Notes: a model not told the origin generated them from the sequence alone. A stretch of 64,000 nt of DNA from Kushneria avicenniae (GCF_900112585.1 NZ_FOLY01000005.1:248001-312000); one strand, 5' to 3'. Shown: positions 8,827-18,765, numbered from the stretch's first letter. A program made the numbers and translations.

Positions 8827-10464
8827 TCAGTAGCGAGGTTCCGAACGAAGTCCCTGGATGATGGCGTAACACGCTGCCAAAAGCACGATGGTAAACGGCA
8901 GACCGGTGGTGATAACGGCTGCCTGCAGTGCAGTGAGGCCACCCCCCAGCAGCAGGGCAATGGCAATGGCGCCTTCGATCAGTGCCCAGAACACGCGCTG
9001 CGGCTTGGGCGCATCGACCTTGCCGCCGGCGGTGATGGAGTCGATGACCAGCGAGCCGGAGTCCGAGGAGGTGATAAAGAACACCATGACCAGCACGATA
9101 CCGACAAAGGAGGTGATCGACGTCAACGGCAGCTGGCCCAGCATGGTAAACAGTTGCAGCTCCAGGGCGGCATCCTTGACGCCTTCAAAGCCATTGGTCA
9201 GCTGCGCGATGGCAGTGTCACCAAAGGCGGTCATCCAGATGATGGACACCACCGTCGGGACCAGCAGTACAGCGATCAGGAACTCACGTACGGTGCGGCC
9301 ACGGCTGACGCGCGCGATGAACATGCCGACAAACGGTGACCAGGAAATCCACCAGGCCCAGTAGAAGGCCGTCCAGCCATGGACGAAGTTGGTGTCCTCG
9401 CGGCCGAAGGGCATCGACAGCGCCGGCAGATTTTTGAGATACGACCACATGTTTTCGACAAAGCCGGTGGCGATCAGAAGCGTCGGGCCGACGAAGATGA
9501 CGAACAGCAGCAGTATAAAGGCCAGTGCCATATTGACCTGCGACAGGCGCTGTACGCCCTTGTCGACGCCCAGCATGACCGACAGCAGAGCCACCAGCGT
9601 GATGCCGATGATCAGGATGACCATGGTCACGTCGGTATTGGGCGTATCGAACAGGTAATTCAGACCGGCAGAGGCCTGAGACGCGCCCAGCCCCAGCGAC
9701 GTGGCAAGACCGAACAGCGTTGCAAATACCGCCAGGATGTCGATGATGTGGCCCGGCCAGCCCCAGATGCGCTCCCCCAGAATCGGGTAGAAAATCGAGC
9801 GCATGGTCAGCGGCAGCCCCTTGTTGTAGGAGAACAGGGCCAGCGACAGCGCCACAATGGCGTAGATACCCCAGGGATGCAGGCCCCAGTGGAAGATGGT
9901 AGCCGCCATGGCCATCGACTGCGACTGAGCAGCATTGCCTTCAGCGCCGCCCAGCGGGGCCCAGGAATCACCGGTGATGGAGGTTCCATAGTGGGTAATC
10001 GGCTCCGAGACGCCATAAAACATCAGCCCGATGCCCATGCCGGCGGCGAACAGCATCGCGAACCAGCCGGCGTAGCTGAAATCCGGTTTGGCGTGCATAC
10101 CGCCGATGCGCACTCGGCTCAGTGGGGTAAAAATGAGCGCCACCGCAAGGATGACAAAAATATTGGCTGCCAGAAGAAACAGCCAGCTGAGGTTGTCGGT
10201 CAGAAAACTTTTGGCACCGTTGAAAACCGGTCCCATCTGCTCCGGCAGTGCGAGCGTGATGATTACGAACAGCAAAATGACCAGTGAGGAAACCGTGAAG
10301 ACCTTGCCGTGCAGATCGACACTGAAACCGAATCGGTTGGTTTGAATGTTGTCCTGACCAATGACGTAGTCCGTGTCAATCAGGTTGGCCTTGCCGCTCG
10401 GGGCGGGAATGCCTTCGCTGACCTGATCCCTGTCGTTGTCGTTGTTACCGGGTGTCTGGCTCAA
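8827..10464 (-). CDS. BCCT-family betaine/carnitine/choline transporter (copy 1)
   Basis: A 545-residue BCCT secondary transporter with 12 predicted membrane helices. It imports compatible solutes such as glycine betaine and is fitting for a halophile. Diagnostic segments include the glycine-rich TM3 motif GMGIGLMFYGVSEPITHYG and the TM8 signature WAWWISWSPFVGMFIARVS, followed by GRTVREF. The acidic N-terminus (MSQTPGNNDNDRDQ) is hydrophilic. The start appears to be TTG at 10464 with GGAGA 8 bp upstream. It is a paralogue of the next gene: both share NLIDTDYVIGQDN and VDLHGKVF near the N-terminus. It stands alone between terminators. Substrate cannot be fixed from sequence. Confidence 0.93.
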   Translation of the reverse strand: MSQTPGNNDNDRDQVSEGIPAPSGKANLIDTDYVIGQDNIQTNRFGFSVDLHGKVFTVSSLVILLFVIITLALPEQMGPVFNGAKSFLTDNLSWLFLLAANIFVILAVALIFTPLSRVRIGGMHAKPDFSYAGWFAMLFAAGMGIGLMFYGVSEPITHYGTSITGDSWAPLGGAEGNAAQSQSMAMAATIFHWGLHPWGIYAIVALSLALFSYNKGLPLTMRSIFYPILGERIWGWPGHIIDILAVFATLFGLATSLGLGASQASAGLNYLFDTPNTDVTMVILIIGITLVALLSVMLGVDKGVQRLSQVNMALAFILLLFVIFVGPTLLIATGFVENMWSYLKNLPALSMPFGREDTNFVHGWTAFYWAWWISWSPFVGMFIARVSRGRTVREFLIAVLLVPTVVSIIWMTAFGDTAIAQLTNGFEGVKDAALELQLFTMLGQLPLTSITSFVGIVLVMVFFITSSDSGSLVIDSITAGGKVDAPKPQRVFWALIEGAIAIALLLGGGLTALQAAVITTGLPFTIVLLAACYAIIQGLRSEPRY

Positions 10465-10790
10465 TTTATTGTCTCCATTACAGCCATCAAGGCGCTGGCA
10501 GGTTGAGCAGTTGAGCGCTCACGGCGCAGTCATAAACGTAGCTGAACATGACGTCGGTTTGAATACCCAGTCGCGACATGCGTTGAATAAAAACACGTCG
10601 GGACCGACATTTGGCGTCCCGTCCACGACGGTTTAACGACATGGTTCATCACCAAACCCCGTGATGTTACAGTCGATTACATGCTGCGCCACGCCTTATA
10701 GACCATGGGATGAGTTTCGGGGATGCAAGCCTTGATTCTACTTCCAGCCATGTCGGTCAGCGTGATCACCGCCACGACATGGCAGGTATA
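10465..10790. other. Gene-free upstream region of BCCT copy 1
   Basis: About 325 bp between the start of BCCT copy 1 and the terminator of copy 2. No credible coding frame is present. It must carry the minus-strand promoter of copy 1. A short inverted repeat (ATCAC-N8-GTGAT near 10648) is visible, but no operator I can name. Confidence 0.4.
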
Positions 10791-10823
10791 AAAAACGGGG
10801 CGACCCGAAGGCCGCCCCGTTTT
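10790..10823 (-). terminator. Rho-independent terminator of BCCT copy 2
   Basis: A long stem formed by 10792-10805 and 10810-10823 with a CGAA loop and one A-C mismatch. On the minus strand the T run (complement of the A tract at 10790-10795) follows the stem. It lies 48 bp beyond the stop of the second BCCT gene. Confidence 0.85.
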
Positions 10824-10870
10824 CGCCTGTCGTGTGACTCACCGCCGGGTAGCGCGATGAGGTCAGTGGA

Positions 10871-12553
10871 TCACGATATTTTTTTGGCGCGGGGCTCCGA
10901 CATCAGCCCCTTTATAACACCGAAGCAGCCAACCAGCAGCACGATGGCAAACGGCAGACCGGTCGAAATGACCATCGCCTGAAGCGCGCCCAGACCGCCG
11001 CCCAGCAGCAGGGCAATCGCGATCACGCCGCTGATCAGTGCCCAGAACACACGCTGGGTAGTCGGTGCATCGATCTTGCCGCCGGCGGTGATGGTGTCGA
11101 TAACCAGCGAGCCGGAGTCGGCCGAGGTAATAAAGAACACCATGATCAACAGCACGCCGATCAGCGATGTGATTGTCGACCATGGCAGATTACCGAGCAT
11201 GACAAAGAGCTTGAGCTCAAGGGCGGCACTGGCCACTTCCTGCATGCCGGCATCGACCTGGAAAATGGCGGCGCCGCCGAAAACGGTCATCCACAGCACG
11301 CAGACAATGGTGGGCACCAGCAGTACGGCGATCAGGAACTCGCGCACGGTTCGGCCGCGGCTGACCCGGGCGATGAACATGCCCACGAACGGCGACCAGC
11401 TGATCCACCACGCCCAGTAAAACGCCGACCAGGACTGGCTGTAGTCGATGTCCTCACGCCCGAACGGCATCGAAAGCTGGGGCAGGTAGGTGATGTAGGC
11501 CCAGATGTTGTTGAAAAATCCAACGATCAGATCCAGCGTCGGGCCGGTGAACAAAATGAACAGCAGCAGCGCAAACGCAAGGCCCATATTGAGCTCGGAG
11601 AGGTGCTTGAGGCCGGCATTGACGCCGGCCGCCACCGAACACAGCGTTATGGTGGTGATGGCCACGATCAACAGCACCCGCGTGGTATCGGTATCCGGCA
11701 CATCAAACAAAAAGTGCAGACCGGCCGTGGCCTGCTGGGCACCGTAACCCAGCGAGGTGGCAAGGCCAAACAGGGTGGAAAAGACCGCCAGAATATCCAC
11801 GAGGTGACCGGGCCAGCCCCATACGCGTTCTCCCAGAATCGGGTAGAAGATCGAGCGCATGGTCAGCGGCAGGCCCTTGTTGAAGGAGAACAGCGCCAGT
11901 GACAGGGCCACCATGGCATAGATCGCCCAGGGGTGAAGCCCCCAGTGCAGCATGGTCGAGGCCATGCCGAGCTGGCGTGCCGCCGTCTCATCACCCATGG
12001 CACCGCCCAGCGGAGCACTGTCAACACGCACGCCGTTCTCGACAACGGTGCCGCCCATGGCCGCCGTATAATGCGAGATCGGTTCGGAGACGCCGTAAAA
12101 CATCAACCCGATGCCCATGCCGGCGGCAAACAGCATGGCGAACCAGCTGATGTAGGTATGATCGGGTTTGGCCTCGGCCCCGCCCAGGCGCACCCTGCCC
12201 AGCGGACTGAAGATCAGCCCGATGGCGAGAATCACGAAAATGGCGGTCGAGAGCATGAAAAACCAGGAGAGATTGGCGGTCAGCCAGTCCCGGATACCGT
12301 TGAAAAACGGCTCCATCTGCGCCTGCATGGTCAGCGTCAGTACCACGAATGCCAGCACCAGCAGCGATGAGATGCCAAACACCTTGCCGTGCAGGTCTAC
12401 ATTGAAGAGCATGCGCCCCTGAAAATTGTCCTGACCGATGACATAGTCGGTATCGATCAGGTTGGAGTCACCGGTGGGCGCGGGTATTCCCTCCCCGGAA
12501 CTGCTTTGCTCGTCCTTTTTATTTTTTTCGTCATTGTCCGATTCTTGCGTCAA
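10871..12553 (-). CDS. BCCT-family betaine/carnitine/choline transporter (copy 2)
   Basis: A 560-residue BCCT transporter, clearly a tandem paralogue of copy 1. It shares the N-terminal GEGIPAPTGDSNLIDTDYV segment, GMGIGLMFYGVSEPISHY, WAWWISWSPFVGMFIARVS and the C-terminal GGGLGALQAMVISTGLPF. The protein differs by an insertion around GGTVVENGVRVDSAPLGGA in the loop before the LHWGLHPWAIYA helix. The start appears to be TTG at 12553 with GGAG 7 bp upstream, as in copy 1. The N-terminal 25 residues are strongly acidic/polar and the C-terminal tail is short, so there is no long osmosensory tail of the BetP kind. Likely an osmoprotectant importer induced by salt; substrate unknown. Confidence 0.93.
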   Translation of the reverse strand: MTQESDNDEKNKKDEQSSSGEGIPAPTGDSNLIDTDYVIGQDNFQGRMLFNVDLHGKVFGISSLLVLAFVVLTLTMQAQMEPFFNGIRDWLTANLSWFFMLSTAIFVILAIGLIFSPLGRVRLGGAEAKPDHTYISWFAMLFAAGMGIGLMFYGVSEPISHYTAAMGGTVVENGVRVDSAPLGGAMGDETAARQLGMASTMLHWGLHPWAIYAMVALSLALFSFNKGLPLTMRSIFYPILGERVWGWPGHLVDILAVFSTLFGLATSLGYGAQQATAGLHFLFDVPDTDTTRVLLIVAITTITLCSVAAGVNAGLKHLSELNMGLAFALLLFILFTGPTLDLIVGFFNNIWAYITYLPQLSMPFGREDIDYSQSWSAFYWAWWISWSPFVGMFIARVSRGRTVREFLIAVLLVPTIVCVLWMTVFGGAAIFQVDAGMQEVASAALELKLFVMLGNLPWSTITSLIGVLLIMVFFITSADSGSLVIDTITAGGKIDAPTTQRVFWALISGVIAIALLLGGGLGALQAMVISTGLPFAIVLLVGCFGVIKGLMSEPRAKKIS

Positions 12554-12765
12554 TGTCTTGCTCCATCATTGTGGTCGGATTGTCCGGGGGTGGAATCGAC
12601 TGAATGAGTGTTGAACCGGGCCGTGGCCGGTCATTTTTCAGGGCGTCGGTCAGGAGAGTAGACGTTGTTGGGCAAACCTCATAACTTTCAAAGCGTTGAC
12701 CTAGTGGAATTCGGCAGCAGTACATGCCTTCTGGCTGCCCGCCGATACCGCACACGCGGTCGTCG

Positions 12766-13866
12766 CTAGCAGATGTGGGGATCGCTCCGGCCAACGCAAC
12801 GTCCCTGGCGGTCAAATACCATCACATCAAGGGTGATGCCACTATGGCGAATGACCGCTGCGGCGTGACCCCGGGCGCTTTCGGCCAGCCGATCGCCCAG
12901 CGCGATGTCGGCGCTTTCGGCCAGCTCAAAGGCCTCGAGTCCCGAATTGGCACCGGCGATATGATCCGATAGCGCCGCATTGCCGCCGGCTTCGCGCGAC
13001 AGCCGGGCCAGCCGCTCAAGATCGATACTTCCGCGTCTTGAGTGCACGTCCAGCATGCCCTGGCCCAGCTTGGCCATCTTGGCGATGCCGCCGGCAATGG
13101 TGACTCGAGGCACCGGATGCCGGCGCAGGTACTTGAGCATGCCGCCGACGAAGTCTCCCATTTCGATCAGTGCGCTCTCCTCCAGCGCGTAATGGGCCTG
13201 TACGGCTGCCTCCGAGGTGGAACCGGTCGAGCCGGCCACGTGGGGCAGCCCGCGGGCACGGGCGACATCAATGCCCCGGTGAATGGAGTGGATCCATGCC
13301 GAACAGGAAAAGGGGATCACGATCCCGGTGGTCCCCAGCACCGATAGCCCCCCCACGATCCCGAGGCGGCCATTGAGCGTCTTCTCGGCGATTCGTTCCC
13401 CCTCATCAATGGCGATGGTGACTTCCACATCCACCTGATGATGCCCCGGTGTCTCGTGCGCCACCGCCTCAAGGGCCTGCAGGATCATGTGCCGGGGAAC
13501 CGGATTGATCGCCGGCTCACCGACCGGAATCGGCAGTCCCGGGCGCGTGACCGTGCCCACGCCGGGGCCAGCCTTGAAGACCAGACCCGAGCCGGCCTTG
13601 AGTGAGCGCACCGTGGCGCGTACCAGCACGCCGTGCGTGGCGTCAGGATCATCGCCGGCGTCCTTGATGACGCCGGCCATGGCCCAGCCATCGCCACGGT
13701 CATGTACAGCGAGCGCAAAGGCCGGCGTTTGCCCCCTTGGCAGGGTAATGGTGACCGGATCGGGAAACTCGCCGCTCAAAATGGCCGTATAGGCCGCCCG
13801 GGCCGCTGCCGTAGCGCAGCAGCCGGTGGTCCAGCCACGTTTGAGAGGGGCGCGATCGTCGCTCAT
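12766..13866 (-). CDS. cbiD: Cobalt-precorrin-5B C1-methyltransferase
   Basis: A 366-residue CbiD. Family features are seen throughout: the N-terminal KRGWTTGCCATAAARAAYTAILSGEFPDPV, the AGPGVGTVTRPGLPIPVGEPAINPVPR block, and central STGSTSEAA and GGIAKMAKLGQGMLDVHS. It methylates C1 of cobalt-precorrin-5B with ring contraction fragment loss in the anaerobic-type corrin route. It also occurs in otherwise aerobic-type sets. The ATG at 13866 is the only start that includes the whole N-terminal motif; its ribosome site is weak. It is monocistronic, reversed and 11.7 kb from cobL-cobM. No cobalamin riboswitch is visible in the 293 bp upstream. Confidence 0.94.
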   Translation of the reverse strand: MSDDRAPLKRGWTTGCCATAAARAAYTAILSGEFPDPVTITLPRGQTPAFALAVHDRGDGWAMAGVIKDAGDDPDATHGVLVRATVRSLKAGSGLVFKAGPGVGTVTRPGLPIPVGEPAINPVPRHMILQALEAVAHETPGHHQVDVEVTIAIDEGERIAEKTLNGRLGIVGGLSVLGTTGIVIPFSCSAWIHSIHRGIDVARARGLPHVAGSTGSTSEAAVQAHYALEESALIEMGDFVGGMLKYLRRHPVPRVTIAGGIAKMAKLGQGMLDVHSRRGSIDLERLARLSREAGGNAALSDHIAGANSGLEAFELAESADIALGDRLAESARGHAAAVIRHSGITLDVMVFDRQGRCVGRSDPHIC

Positions 13867-14159
13867 GAGACTTCAGGGCCAGCGAAAGTAAGGCATCATC
13901 ATAACATGTTCAAACGAAGGCTCCGGCCAGCAAACGGGCGCCTGCAAAAGAGCCTATCAATGGTGATTGTTAAAACTCATCGAAAATACGCCTCGACGTC
14001 ACAAACATAATCTATGTTGATAAGCCGAATACCGTATTCAGGGGCGTTGCGTATCGATATCCGGTACTTGTCCGCCCTGCGATCAACACCAATCAGTGTC
14101 CGGCGACGCCCCCCTGACCGCATTGCAGGGTGTCGCTCCGGCAGACCGGGACAGACATC

Positions 14160-16448
14160 ATGAGTGAAGACGTCAAAATCGGCGGCAAGTGCCCCTTTGC
14201 AGGCGACACCGTAGGCGGTGTGGCCGGTTCCGCGCCCACCACCGACCACTGGTGGCCCAACCGGCTCAAGGTAGAACTCCTGCACCAGAACCCGCGCGAG
14301 GCCAACCCCCAGGATGAGGGATTTGACTACGCACAGGCTTTCAGCCAGCTGGATCTGGCCGAAATCAAAAAGGACATCAAGGCGCTGCTGACCTCCTCGG
14401 TCGACTGGTGGCCCTCGGATTACGGCAACTACGGCCCGCAGATGATTCGCATGGCGTGGCACTCCGCCGGCACCTATCGCATCGCCGATGGCCGTGGTGG
14501 CGCGGGTGAAGCCATGCAGCGCTTTGCCCCGATCAACAGCTGGTGGGACAACGGCAACGTCGACAAGTCGCGTCGTCTGCTATGGCCGATCAAGCAGAAA
14601 TATGGCGATGCCATCTCGTGGGCCGATCTGATCGTATTGACCGGCAACTGCTCGCTGGAAATCATGAACTTCCCGACCTTCGGCTTTGCAGGCGGGCGTA
14701 TTGATGCCTGGGAGCCGGACAATCTGACCTACTGGGGTCCGGAATCCTGGTACGGCAAAAAAGTCGATGACGCTCCCCACGGCCCGTTCGAAGGCCATCC
14801 GGATCAGATGGTCAATCGTGACCTGCGCTGGACCGGCGAAGCCGGCGACGACAACTACGATCTCGAAGCGCCGCTGGCAGCATCGAATTCCAACCTGATC
14901 TACGTCGATCCGGAAGGCTCGGCCAAGAAGGGCGTGCCGGAAGACTCCGCTGCCGACATCCGCATCACCTTCGGCCGCATGGCGATGAACGATGAAGAGA
15001 CCGTGGCCCTGATCGCCGGCGGTCACGCCTTCGGCAAGTCCCACGGCATGACCCCGCCGGATCAGATCGGTTTCGCCCCGGAAGGCGCACCGATGGAAGC
15101 CCAGGGGCTTGGCTGGCACAACCCGCGCGGCAAGGGTAACGCCGAAGACACCATGACCAACGGGATCGAAGGTTCCTGGACGCAGAACCCGACCCAGTGG
15201 GATAACAGCTATCTCGAAAACCTGTTCAACTTCGAGTGGGAGCAGACCCGCAGCCCGGCAGGCGCGCTGCAGTGGACGCCGGTCGACAGGAATGCGCCGC
15301 GCACGCCGGACGCACACCTTGAAGGCGTCGATCATCCGCTGATGATGATGACGTCCGACATCGCGCTCAAGGTTGACCCGTCCTATCGCAAAATCTGCGA
15401 GAAATTCCTCGAGGACTTCGATTACTTCACCGACGCGTTCTCACGCGCCTGGTACAAGCTGACGCACCGCGACATGGGCCCGAAAGCGCGCTATCTCGGT
15501 CCGGAAGTACCGCAGGAAGAGCTGATCTGGCAGGACCCGATTCCCGCCGTCGATTTTGAACTTGTCGATGCCGGTGATATCGCTGATCTCAAGCGCCGTA
15601 TTCTGGACAGTGGCCTGAGCGTTTCTCAGCTCACCGCCGTGGCGTGGGGATCGGCTTCAACCTTCCGAACGTCCGACAAGCGCGGCGGTGCCGATGGTGC
15701 TCGTATTCGCCTGGCGCCCATGAAGGACTGGCCGGTCAATAATCCTGGCGATCTCGCTCAGGTGCTCGGCGTTCTTGAAGGCATCAAGCGCGACTTCGAT
15801 GGTGCCCAGAGTGGTCACAAGAAAGTCTCGCTGGCGGATCTGATCGTGCTGGGCGGCTGCGCTGCGGTTGAAAAGGCCGCGAAGGACGCCGGTGTCAACG
15901 TCGAGGTGCCCTTTACGCCGGGTCGCAACGACGCCACCGCCGAGCAGACCGACGAGCAGGCCTTCCGCTGGCTCGAGCCGGTTTCCGACGGCTTTCGTAA
16001 CTTCCATCGTGACGACATCCAGTACAACATCTCGCCGGAAGAGATCTTTCTGGATCGCGCTGCGCTGCTGGGTCTGTCAGCGCCTGAATGGACGGCTCTG
16101 GTCGGCGGCCTGCGTGTGCTCGATGTCAATGCGAAGGGGGCCTATCAACAGCATGGCGTTTTCACGCATCGTCCGGGGGTGCTGACCAACGACTTCTTCC
16201 TCAACCTGACCTCTCCGGATTTCGAGTGGAAGAAGGTCGATGAAGACGGTCTGGAGTTCACGCTCAACGATCGCAGCTCCGGCGAGACCCGGTTCAAGGC
16301 CACTCGCTGCGATCTGATCTTCGGTGCCAACTCCCAGCTGCGTCAGCTCAGTGAGTTCTACGCGCAGAAGGGCGGCCACGAGAAGCTCGTTCGCGACTTC
16401 GTCGCCGCCTGGAACAAGGTGATGATGCACGACCGCTTCGACGTCTGA
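14160..16448 (+). CDS. katG: Catalase-peroxidase KatG
   Basis: A 762-residue bifunctional heme catalase-peroxidase that removes hydrogen peroxide. The N-terminal domain has the distal triad Arg97-Trp100-His101 in [13 protein letters not shown] and the proximal His in [14 protein letters not shown]. The second, heme-free peroxidase-like domain begins near residue 430. The [13 protein letters not shown] start matches the usual KatG N-terminus, so I prefer ATG at 14160 over an in-frame GTG at 14130. Length is normal for the family. It stands alone, preceded by about 290 bp without a gene and followed by a strong terminator. OxyR control would be typical, but I could not identify a convincing OxyR site. 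Confidence 0.97.
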   Translation: MSEDVKIGGKCPFAGDTVGGVAGSAPTTDHWWPNRLKVELLHQNPREANPQDEGFDYAQAFSQLDLAEIKKDIKALLTSSVDWWPSDYGNYGPQMIRMAWHSAGTYRIADGRGGAGEAMQRFAPINSWWDNGNVDKSRRLLWPIKQKYGDAISWADLIVLTGNCSLEIMNFPTFGFAGGRIDAWEPDNLTYWGPESWYGKKVDDAPHGPFEGHPDQMVNRDLRWTGEAGDDNYDLEAPLAASNSNLIYVDPEGSAKKGVPEDSAADIRITFGRMAMNDEETVALIAGGHAFGKSHGMTPPDQIGFAPEGAPMEAQGLGWHNPRGKGNAEDTMTNGIEGSWTQNPTQWDNSYLENLFNFEWEQTRSPAGALQWTPVDRNAPRTPDAHLEGVDHPLMMMTSDIALKVDPSYRKICEKFLEDFDYFTDAFSRAWYKLTHRDMGPKARYLGPEVPQEELIWQDPIPAVDFELVDAGDIADLKRRILDSGLSVSQLTAVAWGSASTFRTSDKRGGADGARIRLAPMKDWPVNNPGDLAQVLGVLEGIKRDFDGAQSGHKKVSLADLIVLGGCAAVEKAAKDAGVNVEVPFTPGRNDATAEQTDEQAFRWLEPVSDGFRNFHRDDIQYNISPEEIFLDRAALLGLSAPEWTALVGGLRVLDVNAKGAYQQHGVFTHRPGVLTNDFFLNLTSPDFEWKKVDEDGLEFTLNDRSSGETRFKATRCDLIFGANSQLRQLSEFYAQKGGHEKLVRDFVAAWNKVMMHDRFDV

Positions 16449-16470
16449 TCCCGACTCGTCGCTTCACCCA

Positions 16471-16499
16471 ACCCGGCGCCTTCTGGCGCCGGGTTTTTT
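16471..16499 (+). terminator. Rho-independent terminator of katG
   Basis: A perfect 10 bp stem (16471-16480 ACCCGGCGCC with 16485-16494 GGCGCCGGGT) with a TTCT loop and a following run of six T, 23 bp after the katG stop. Confidence 0.93.
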
Positions 16500-16687
16500 A
16501 TGGCCGGTCGATAGCCGCCGCGGCTTTCGTGTCGCTGTCGGTTCACCCGGGAGAAGCGCCTGGAGAGGCCCTCAAAAAACCGAATCGACCTTTTGCACTC
16601 AGGTTTTACCGAAACCCGCCGTTGAAAACCTCATCGATTTGATAGCGAACACTGTTTGCTCCCCCGGGCCAACGCCTTTAATATAGG

Positions 16688-16704
16688 CTTAATATTTTCT
16701 TAAT
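16688..16704 (+). promoter_or_regulatory. PmrA (BasR)-box-like direct repeat
   Basis: The sequence CTTAAT-ATTTT-CTTAAT is two identical hexamers separated by 5 bp, an exact fit to the YTTAAK-N5-YTTAAK consensus known for PmrA/BasR response regulators. A related CTTTAAG follows directly. It lies 58 bp upstream of the DUF535 start in a locally AT-rich stretch. That PmrA binds here is inferred, since no regulator gene is in the window. Confidence 0.5.
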
Positions 16705-16761
16705 CTTTAAGCGTCTACTGGTGTTTATCCGTCCTGCCGGGCGTCAAACGAGCTGTCTGCC

Positions 16762-17760
16762 ATGAGTTCATCTCCTGTCTCCTTTCATTGGGAGCATGCG
16801 TCTTCCTGGCGTGCTGCCCATCATGTTTATCCGAAGCGGCGTGAATGGAAGATGCGCTACAAGATGTTTTTGCGTGCCACCCTTCATTACGGTATTCATC
16901 GCGCCATGATGCTTGGCATCGGTCTGAACCCGCTGCTGGAAAAGGCCGTAACGAACCGGGCCAATCTGCTCAACAAACCGTTTCGACCCTACATCTCGAT
17001 TCGCTACAGCCATGTCGAGCGGCTGCGCCATCTGCTGCTGCACTATCGCCTGCAGGCCGATCTGCTCGGAGATGACGTCAGTGCGCGCATCATGCAGCGC
17101 CCCGGACTATGGCTGGGGGCCTGCGAGGTGGGCGGTGAAACGGCCAATATTTATCTGGGCTATCGAGGCGCGCATGACAAGGAAGGCGAGATGATGCTGA
17201 TGATCATCCGCCCACCCAGAAAGCGCCTTTACAGTGCGGCGCTCTCCTTCATGCGTGACGAGCAGGGCCGGCCGGCGCTGTGCCTGGGCACCGTGCAGGG
17301 CTCACGTCAGCAGTCGGACTGGAACCGACAGTTCACCCGCGATCACTTTGGTCTGCGACCGCAGTCGCTGATGGTCGAGCTGACGCAGATGCTGGCGCGA
17401 AGCCTTGGCATGACAAACATCTACTGCGTGGATAACGCCCATCACGTCTACCGGGCCAGACCCAACGGCAGCCGCCAGCGAGGCTTTGATCTGGACGCGC
17501 TGATCATCGAACACGGCGGTGAGGCGTTTGAGCCAGGCTGGGTCGTGCTGCCCGCTGCCCAGCGCCGCAAACCCGTAGAGATCATCGCTTCCAGAAAGCG
17601 CAGCATGTACCGAAAGCGCTACGCCTGGCTGGATGCGCTGGAAGAGCGGGTCGCTCGGTCGCTGTCGGACAACGTCGAGCCCGACGCTTTCAGAGACTCC
17701 GGCACGGTCATCGATCTCGTGCCGGAGACGCCCGGGATGAACAGGTCAGTCGCGCTGTGA
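16762..17760 (+). CDS. VirK/YbjX family (DUF535) protein
   Basis: A 332-residue DUF535 protein. The family signature segments are visible: RPYISIRYSHVERLRHLLLHYRL near residue 75, FMRDEQGRPALCLGTVQGS, and MLARSLGMTNIYCVDNAHHVYR. The C-terminal part is basic (RKRSMYRKRYAWLDALEERV). No signal peptide or clear transmembrane helix. In enterobacteria, members (VirK, YbjX/SomA) are linked to envelope stress, antimicrobial-peptide resistance and virulence-factor localisation under PhoP-type control; the biochemical activity is unknown. A PmrA-box-like repeat lies just upstream, in agreement with such regulation. Its last 15 bp overlap the end of the convergent SMP-30 gene. Confidence 0.88.
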   Translation: MSSSPVSFHWEHASSWRAAHHVYPKRREWKMRYKMFLRATLHYGIHRAMMLGIGLNPLLEKAVTNRANLLNKPFRPYISIRYSHVERLRHLLLHYRLQADLLGDDVSARIMQRPGLWLGACEVGGETANIYLGYRGAHDKEGEMMLMIIRPPRKRLYSAALSFMRDEQGRPALCLGTVQGSRQQSDWNRQFTRDHFGLRPQSLMVELTQMLARSLGMTNIYCVDNAHHVYRARPNGSRQRGFDLDALIIEHGGEAFEPGWVVLPAAQRRKPVEIIASRKRSMYRKRYAWLDALEERVARSLSDNVEPDAFRDSGTVIDLVPETPGMNRSVAL

Positions 17761-18765
17761 ACGCGCCTCGCCCACATTGACCGGAATGCGGTACAGACTG
17801 CTGGTGGCGGTCACGAACAGATAGTGCTGACCGCCGTGCTCGGCAAAGGCCAGATTGGCCGTGCGCTCGGGCAGATCGATACGACCCAGACGCTCGCCAT
17901 CCGGATTGAAAACCTGCAGGCCGCTGTCGCTGCTGGACCAGACGTTGCCATGCTCGTCGACCTTGATGCCGTCTGGCACACCGGGAGAAACCTCGGCAAA
18001 AATGCGCTCGTTGGCCAGCGCACCGTCCTCGTCGACGTCGTAGGCAACGATATGATGATTGAGGCTGTCATTCTCGCGGTCGTGGCCCAGCTCGGAGTCG
18101 GCGATGTAAAGCGTGTTCTCGCCCGGGGCAAAGGCCAGCCCGTTGGGCGTTTTGACCGCCGGCGTTGACAGTCGGGTCAGCTCATCGCTTTCCGGGTCGA
18201 AGCGATAAACGTACTCACCCCCGGTCACCGAGCGCCCGCCGTAGCCCTCTTCGGGCTCATCAATGCCAAAGGTCGGATCGGTAAACCAGATGCGCCCGCG
18301 AGCATCGACCACCAGGTCGTTGGGGCTGTTGAGTTTTTGCTCGCCGTCCAGATCGGCCAGCACCTCCCATTGGCCATCCTCGTTTTGTCTTTCGACCGCA
18401 CGCTTGCCGTGCGAGGCGGCAATGACGCGCCCTTCGTGATCGAGGGCATGGCCGTTGTGGAACTGGGCCGGTCTGAGCCACTCGCCAACCTCTTCTCCCT
18501 CGCGCCAGACCATCACGCGATTGTTCTTGATATCGCTCCAGATCACGCTGCCATCCGGCAGCGCCAGCGGTCCCTCGCTCCATTTGGCGCCGCCAAAAAG
18601 CTGCTGAATGTCAGCGTTGTCGTCAACCAGATCATTGAATCCGGGCGTTTCAGCGACCACGGCAGGGGCATCGCCTCCGGAGGCCAGCGCGCTGCCGGCC
18701 CCCATGCCGGCCATCAGCAGACCGGTGCACAGCGAGCGTGATACATGGTAAAGCCAGCGGGACAT
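17746..18765 (-). CDS. Exported SMP-30/gluconolactonase-like protein
   Basis: A 339-residue protein with an N-terminal signal peptide (about 1-35: basic start, LCTGLLMAGMGAGSALASG) and a six-bladed beta-propeller of the SMP-30/gluconolactonase/LRE family. Propeller motifs include GAKWSEGPLALPDGSVIWSD, SPNDLVVDARGRIWFTDPTFG (metal-site Asn/Asp region), TPNGLAFAPGENTLYIADSE and GVPDGIKVDEHGNVW with the catalytic Asp. Probably a periplasmic lactonase for a sugar lactone, substrate unknown. I use ATG 18765, preceded by AAGGA, because the signal peptide begins there; a longer frame would run into the FMN riboswitch region on the other strand. Its 3' end overlaps the convergent DUF535 gene by 15 bp. 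Confidence 0.88.
   Translation of the reverse strand: MSRWLYHVSRSLCTGLLMAGMGAGSALASGGDAPAVVAETPGFNDLVDDNADIQQLFGGAKWSEGPLALPDGSVIWSDIKNNRVMVWREGEEVGEWLRPAQFHNGHALDHEGRVIAASHGKRAVERQNEDGQWEVLADLDGEQKLNSPNDLVVDARGRIWFTDPTFGIDEPEEGYGGRSVTGGEYVYRFDPESDELTRLSTPAVKTPNGLAFAPGENTLYIADSELGHDRENDSLNHHIVAYDVDEDGALANERIFAEVSPGVPDGIKVDEHGNVWSSSDSGLQVFNPDGERLGRIDLPERTANLAFAEHGGQHYLFVTATSSLYRIPVNVGEARSQRD

Noticed and set aside
13867-14159. Cobalamin riboswitch upstream of cbiD or OxyR site upstream of katG
   Set aside because: No B12-box or stem pattern could be found, and the AT-rich segment gives only a loose match to the OxyR consensus.
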